Part shown: piece after piece, positions 53,975 to 55,941 of the stretch
Position numbering within the stretch: the first letter of the stretch is position 1
How the letters are laid out: each line of letters begins with the position of its first letter
NCBI GenBank assembly: GCA_026552835.1
Contig: JAPMTY010000119.1
Span: 1 to 55,941, forward strand
DNA length: 55,941 bases
Reading direction: 5' to 3'
From: Candidatus Methanoperedens sp.
GTDB taxonomy: Archaea > Halobacteriota > Methanosarcinia > Methanosarcinales > Methanoperedenaceae
Program-made: the position numbers and the translations under genes
Notes under the pieces: model-generated
Seen by the model: only the letters and a program-made list of their open reading frames with translations
What the model was told of the DNA's origin: nothing
Databases searched by the model: none

Positions 53975-54711
53975 AGATTACCCTGCTTGGGACAGGCGAT
54001 GCCGTCGGTACGCCGAAGCTTGGCTGTTCCTGCCCCGCATGCCTGGACGCACATGCGGGAGGAAAAAGCAGGCGGCTTCGGTTTTCCATCCTTGTGGAAA
54101 CGGATAATGGCAGGCTTTTAATCGATACGAGTCCTGACCTTCGATGGCAGCTTTTGAAAAAAGGCATAAGCCATGTTGACGGGGTAATCTGGACGCACCC
54201 GCATTACGACCATTATGCCGGGTTCGGGGATTTTTACAGGGTCCAGAACGATGTCAACGTGTACGGGCTCAAAAGAACCCTTGATTATATAATGAATTAC
54301 CTGTCTTTTATGAAGCCAAGAAGGCATGACGTGAACTTTTATGAGCCCTTTGAGTTAATCGGTCTTGACGTAACCCTGCTTGAAGTCACACATCCTCCCG
54401 TAAAAGAACCCGCTGGTGTGCTGCTGACTTTTGGAGAAAAAAAGATTGTGATAACAGGCGACACCTCAAGAGCTATCCCAAGTAAAAGCCTCAATCTGAT
54501 GTTCAGACCTGACCTCCTTATTGCGGACGCAATAATCCCGCCAAATGTAACAATTCTCAAACACATGAACGCCGCGCAAGCGATGGACCTCGCTTCGGAA
54601 CTGCAGGCAAAGACTGTAGTGTTTACCCATATGAGCCATAATTTCCCGCCTCATGATGAATCCATCAGGCAATGGCCCCTGGGCCATGACGGCATGGAGT
54701 TTGAATTTTAA
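53971..54711 (+). CDS. PhnP-like MBL-fold phosphodiesterase
   Basis: The 246-residue protein has the metallo-beta-lactamase motif THPHYDHYAGFGD. A Cys-rich zinc loop near the start, GCSCPACLD, resembles PhnP and related phosphodiesterases. Further ligands are VITGDTSR and FTHMSHNF. It would hydrolyse a cyclic or linear phosphodiester. Its start overlaps the AAA ATPase stop (ATGA), which suggests a functional link. Confidence 0.85.
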   Translation: MKITLLGTGDAVGTPKLGCSCPACLDAHAGGKSRRLRFSILVETDNGRLLIDTSPDLRWQLLKKGISHVDGVIWTHPHYDHYAGFGDFYRVQNDVNVYGLKRTLDYIMNYLSFMKPRRHDVNFYEPFELIGLDVTLLEVTHPPVKEPAGVLLTFGEKKIVITGDTSRAIPSKSLNLMFRPDLLIADAIIPPNVTILKHMNAAQAMDLASELQAKTVVFTHMSHNFPPHDESIRQWPLGHDGMEFEF

Positions 54712-54720
54712 TATTTTTGC

Positions 54721-54757
54721 CCGGGGATTGCATATCCCCGATAAACTACCGTTTTTA
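54721..54757 (+). terminator. Terminator after the PhnP-like gene
   Basis: CGGGGAT (54722-54728) pairs with ATCCCCG (54734-54740) around a TGCAT loop, followed by T-rich sequence (GTTTTTATTTTTG). It lies just after the stop of the PhnP-like gene. Confidence 0.65.
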
Positions 54758-54878
54758 TTTTTGTTTATGCAGAAACTATATTAAATAAATCAGCTATTTT
54801 GTATACGCTTCTTCTGACTCAAAGAACAGGTGAATACATCTGGGGTGCAGGAAGTTAAAATCGAAACAAGGTATTAAA

Positions 54879-55448
54879 ATGGAAACCACGCCTACAAATT
54901 TCAATGTAAAGGACATGAACGAGAATTCAAAAAATGTCAACGCCACTCTTAAGGTAATCGAAATAGGAGAGGTCAAGGACATACATTCAAAATTCGGAGA
55001 TAAACGCGTCTGTGAAGTAAAAGTAGCCGATGCGACCGGAAGTATATTATTATCTTTATGGGATGACCAGATCGGAAAAATAGCGGCCGATGATACGATA
55101 TCGATCCAGAACGGTTATATTTCAGTCGTCAGGAACTCCATGAGATTGAACATAGGAAAATACGGGAAGATGCTGTTATCCGAAGAACCGCTCACCGAGG
55201 TCAATACCGAACCTAATATTTCGGATAAGCATGTGGAGCAGCCCGAGCGGCCAAGGAGCAGCGGCGGATACGGCGGCGGTGGAGGTGGCGGAGGACGAGG
55301 CGGCGGAGGCGGCGGCGGGTATGGCAGCATGTATGGCAGCGGCACTGAGTTTAGTGGATTCAGACGCGGCGGATACGGCGGTGGAGGCGGCAGCGGCGGC
55401 GGTCGAAGAGATTCACGTGATAAAAAAGGCGGCAGGGGAAGAAGGTAA
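54879..55448 (+). CDS. OB-fold single-stranded nucleic-acid-binding protein with Gly-rich tail
   Basis: A 189-residue protein. The N-terminal OB fold (about residues 8-105: NATLKVIEIGEVKDIHSKFGDKRVCEVKVADATGSILLSLWDDQIG) resembles short RPA/SOSS-B-like proteins. The tail is Gly/Arg/Tyr-rich (SGGYGGGGG..., RGGYGGG). Such tails bind RNA or DNA and may phase-separate. It is probably single-stranded-DNA or RNA binding. The stop lies inside a hairpin. Confidence 0.8.
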   Translation: METTPTNFNVKDMNENSKNVNATLKVIEIGEVKDIHSKFGDKRVCEVKVADATGSILLSLWDDQIGKIAADDTISIQNGYISVVRNSMRLNIGKYGKMLLSEEPLTEVNTEPNISDKHVEQPERPRSSGGYGGGGGGGGRGGGGGGGYGSMYGSGTEFSGFRRGGYGGGGGSGGGRRDSRDKKGGRGRR

Positions 55449-55490
55449 TATACCTTCTATTTCCTTTTTTTATTAACCTTTTTTATAGTC
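55440..55490 (+). terminator. Hairpin overlapping the stop codon, followed by T runs
   Basis: AGAAGGTA (55440-55447) pairs with TACCTTCT (55451-55458) around ATA, overlapping the OB-fold gene stop. A run of TTTTTTT and a second T run follow, so it can end transcription. ATAG in the second T run (about 55481-55489) is also a TATA-like box for rio2. Confidence 0.6.
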
Positions 55491-55510
55491 AGCGGTATAT
55501 TAGTTAATTA

Positions 55511-55941
55511 ATGCTTGAAAGTATATCAGAAACGTTTCTTACCATCACAAATAAAGAATTTCGTGTTCTCATTGCTATCGAGAACAAAATGAAATTCTAT
55601 GAATGGGTTCCTATTAAAGAAATTGCCAGTTTTACAAATTTTGAATTAAAAGAAGTCAGTTACATTCTTTCAAATCTTGCAGTGAATAAGCTTATTCACA
55701 GGAATATCCAGGAGTATGAAGGGTATAGGATATATTTTGAGGCTTATGACCTGCTGGCGCTGAACGCGTTTGTGAAAAGGGGTTCAGTAAATGCATTAGG
55801 GGATGAAATCGGGGTCGGGAAGGAATCAGTTGTATATGAGGCTACAGGCGGAATCATCGACAGGCATGTGGCCATAAAATTCCACAGGGAAGGAAAGCTG
55901 AGTTTCAAAAATGCCAGGACAAAAAGAGAACATATCGGGGA
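55511..55941 (+). CDS. rio2: Rio2-type serine/threonine kinase (3' end outside window)
   Basis: The visible 143 residues begin with the winged helix of Rio2 (FLTITNKEFRVLIAIENKM...IKEIASFTNFE). The kinase start GVGKESVVYEA (glycine loop) and HVAIKFHREGKLSFKNARTKREH (catalytic Lys) follow. Rio2 works in small ribosomal subunit maturation, as Nob1 does at 3.9 kb. TTTTATAG about 26 nt upstream of the ATG suggests a leaderless transcript. The rest is beyond the right edge. Confidence 0.92.
   Translation, partial: MLESISETFLTITNKEFRVLIAIENKMKFYEWVPIKEIASFTNFELKEVSYILSNLAVNKLIHRNIQEYEGYRIYFEAYDLLALNAFVKRGSVNALGDEIGVGKESVVYEATGGIIDRHVAIKFHREGKLSFKNARTKREHIG

Noticed and set aside
53971..54711. RNase Z assignment for the MBL protein
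   Set aside because: The GCSCPACLD loop and absence of the RNase Z exosite arm fit the PhnP-like group better.

Overview
The window is an archaeal chromosome segment of about 56 kb. Archaeal hallmarks include a thermosome subunit, Alba, an ATP-dependent DNA ligase, Nob1, an Sm-like protein, Rio2, a TrmB-type regulator, tRNA genes without encoded CCA, and many promoters with a TATA box about 25 nt before an initiation codon. A methanopterin-linked flavoprotein of the DmrX/MJ0208 type, several c-type cytochromes (two-, two- and five-haem), CcdA, succinate dehydrogenase and a variant PGF-CTERM anchor together suggest a cytochrome-rich Methanosarcinales relative, most likely an ANME-2d ('Candidatus Methanoperedens'-like) archaeon. 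That assignment is inference; no marker search was run.

Layout. 1-5.2 kb: two half-size RND (MMPL) proteins divergent from a TrmB regulator, a small zincin-like protein, Nob1 and an unknown gene behind a promoter with an inverted repeat. 5.2-8.8 kb: BioY, then sdhC-sdhB divergent from sdhA. 8.8-13.2 kb: small genes (unknown, ferritin-like, YqaA/DedA-like), a radical SAM/SPASM enzyme of the AF0577 type, CcdA and a zinc-ribbon membrane protein. 13.4-16.5 kb: thermosome, Alba, PurC. 16.6-23.8 kb: a five-gene operon (membrane protein, MoxR ATPase, DUF58, two VWA membrane proteins). 23.9-27.3 kb: tRNA-Phe, an MBL-fold hydrolase, an iron-sulfur flavoprotein and a surface di-haem cytochrome. 27.5-37.2 kb: a bacterial-type ClpP with a 30-codon leader ORF, a split lipoate ligase (LplB-LplA), rubredoxin, lipoyl synthase and a complete 2-oxoacid dehydrogenase complex (E1 alpha, E1 beta, E2, E3). 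37.4-43.4 kb: a MauG/CcpA-like di-haem lipoprotein, the DmrX-type flavoprotein, an Sm protein, a Cys-cluster winged-helix regulator, DNA ligase, a pentahaem cytochrome and a DUF504 protein. 43.4-48.8 kb: tRNA-Leu, a small membrane peptide, a DUF123 nuclease-like protein, argC-CBS-argJ, a transsulfuration enzyme, a HicB-like protein and a gene remnant. 48.9-51.7 kb: porCDAB. 51.8 kb to the end: a CPBP protease, an AAA ATPase overlapping a PhnP-like MBL protein, a Gly-rich OB-fold protein and the start of Rio2.

How the genes fit together. The lipoylation genes and the E1-E2-E3 operon form one functional neighbourhood: LplA/LplB and LipA would lipoylate the E2 domain. The same genome also carries a ferredoxin-dependent PorCDAB, so it encodes two routes between 2-oxoacids (probably pyruvate) and acyl-CoA. 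CcdA and the cytochromes fit an electron-transport lifestyle. A family of intergenic palindromic repeats built from CTTTGCG/CGCAAAG or CACAGAG/CTCTGTG blocks is scattered through the window, and one fragment appears to form the 3' end of nob1. Most genes are ordinary. The best leads for something undescribed are the 30-codon ORF/ClpP pair, the AF0577-type radical SAM enzyme with no visible peptide partner, the AAA/PhnP-like pair, and the Cys-cluster regulator beside the Sm and DmrX genes.
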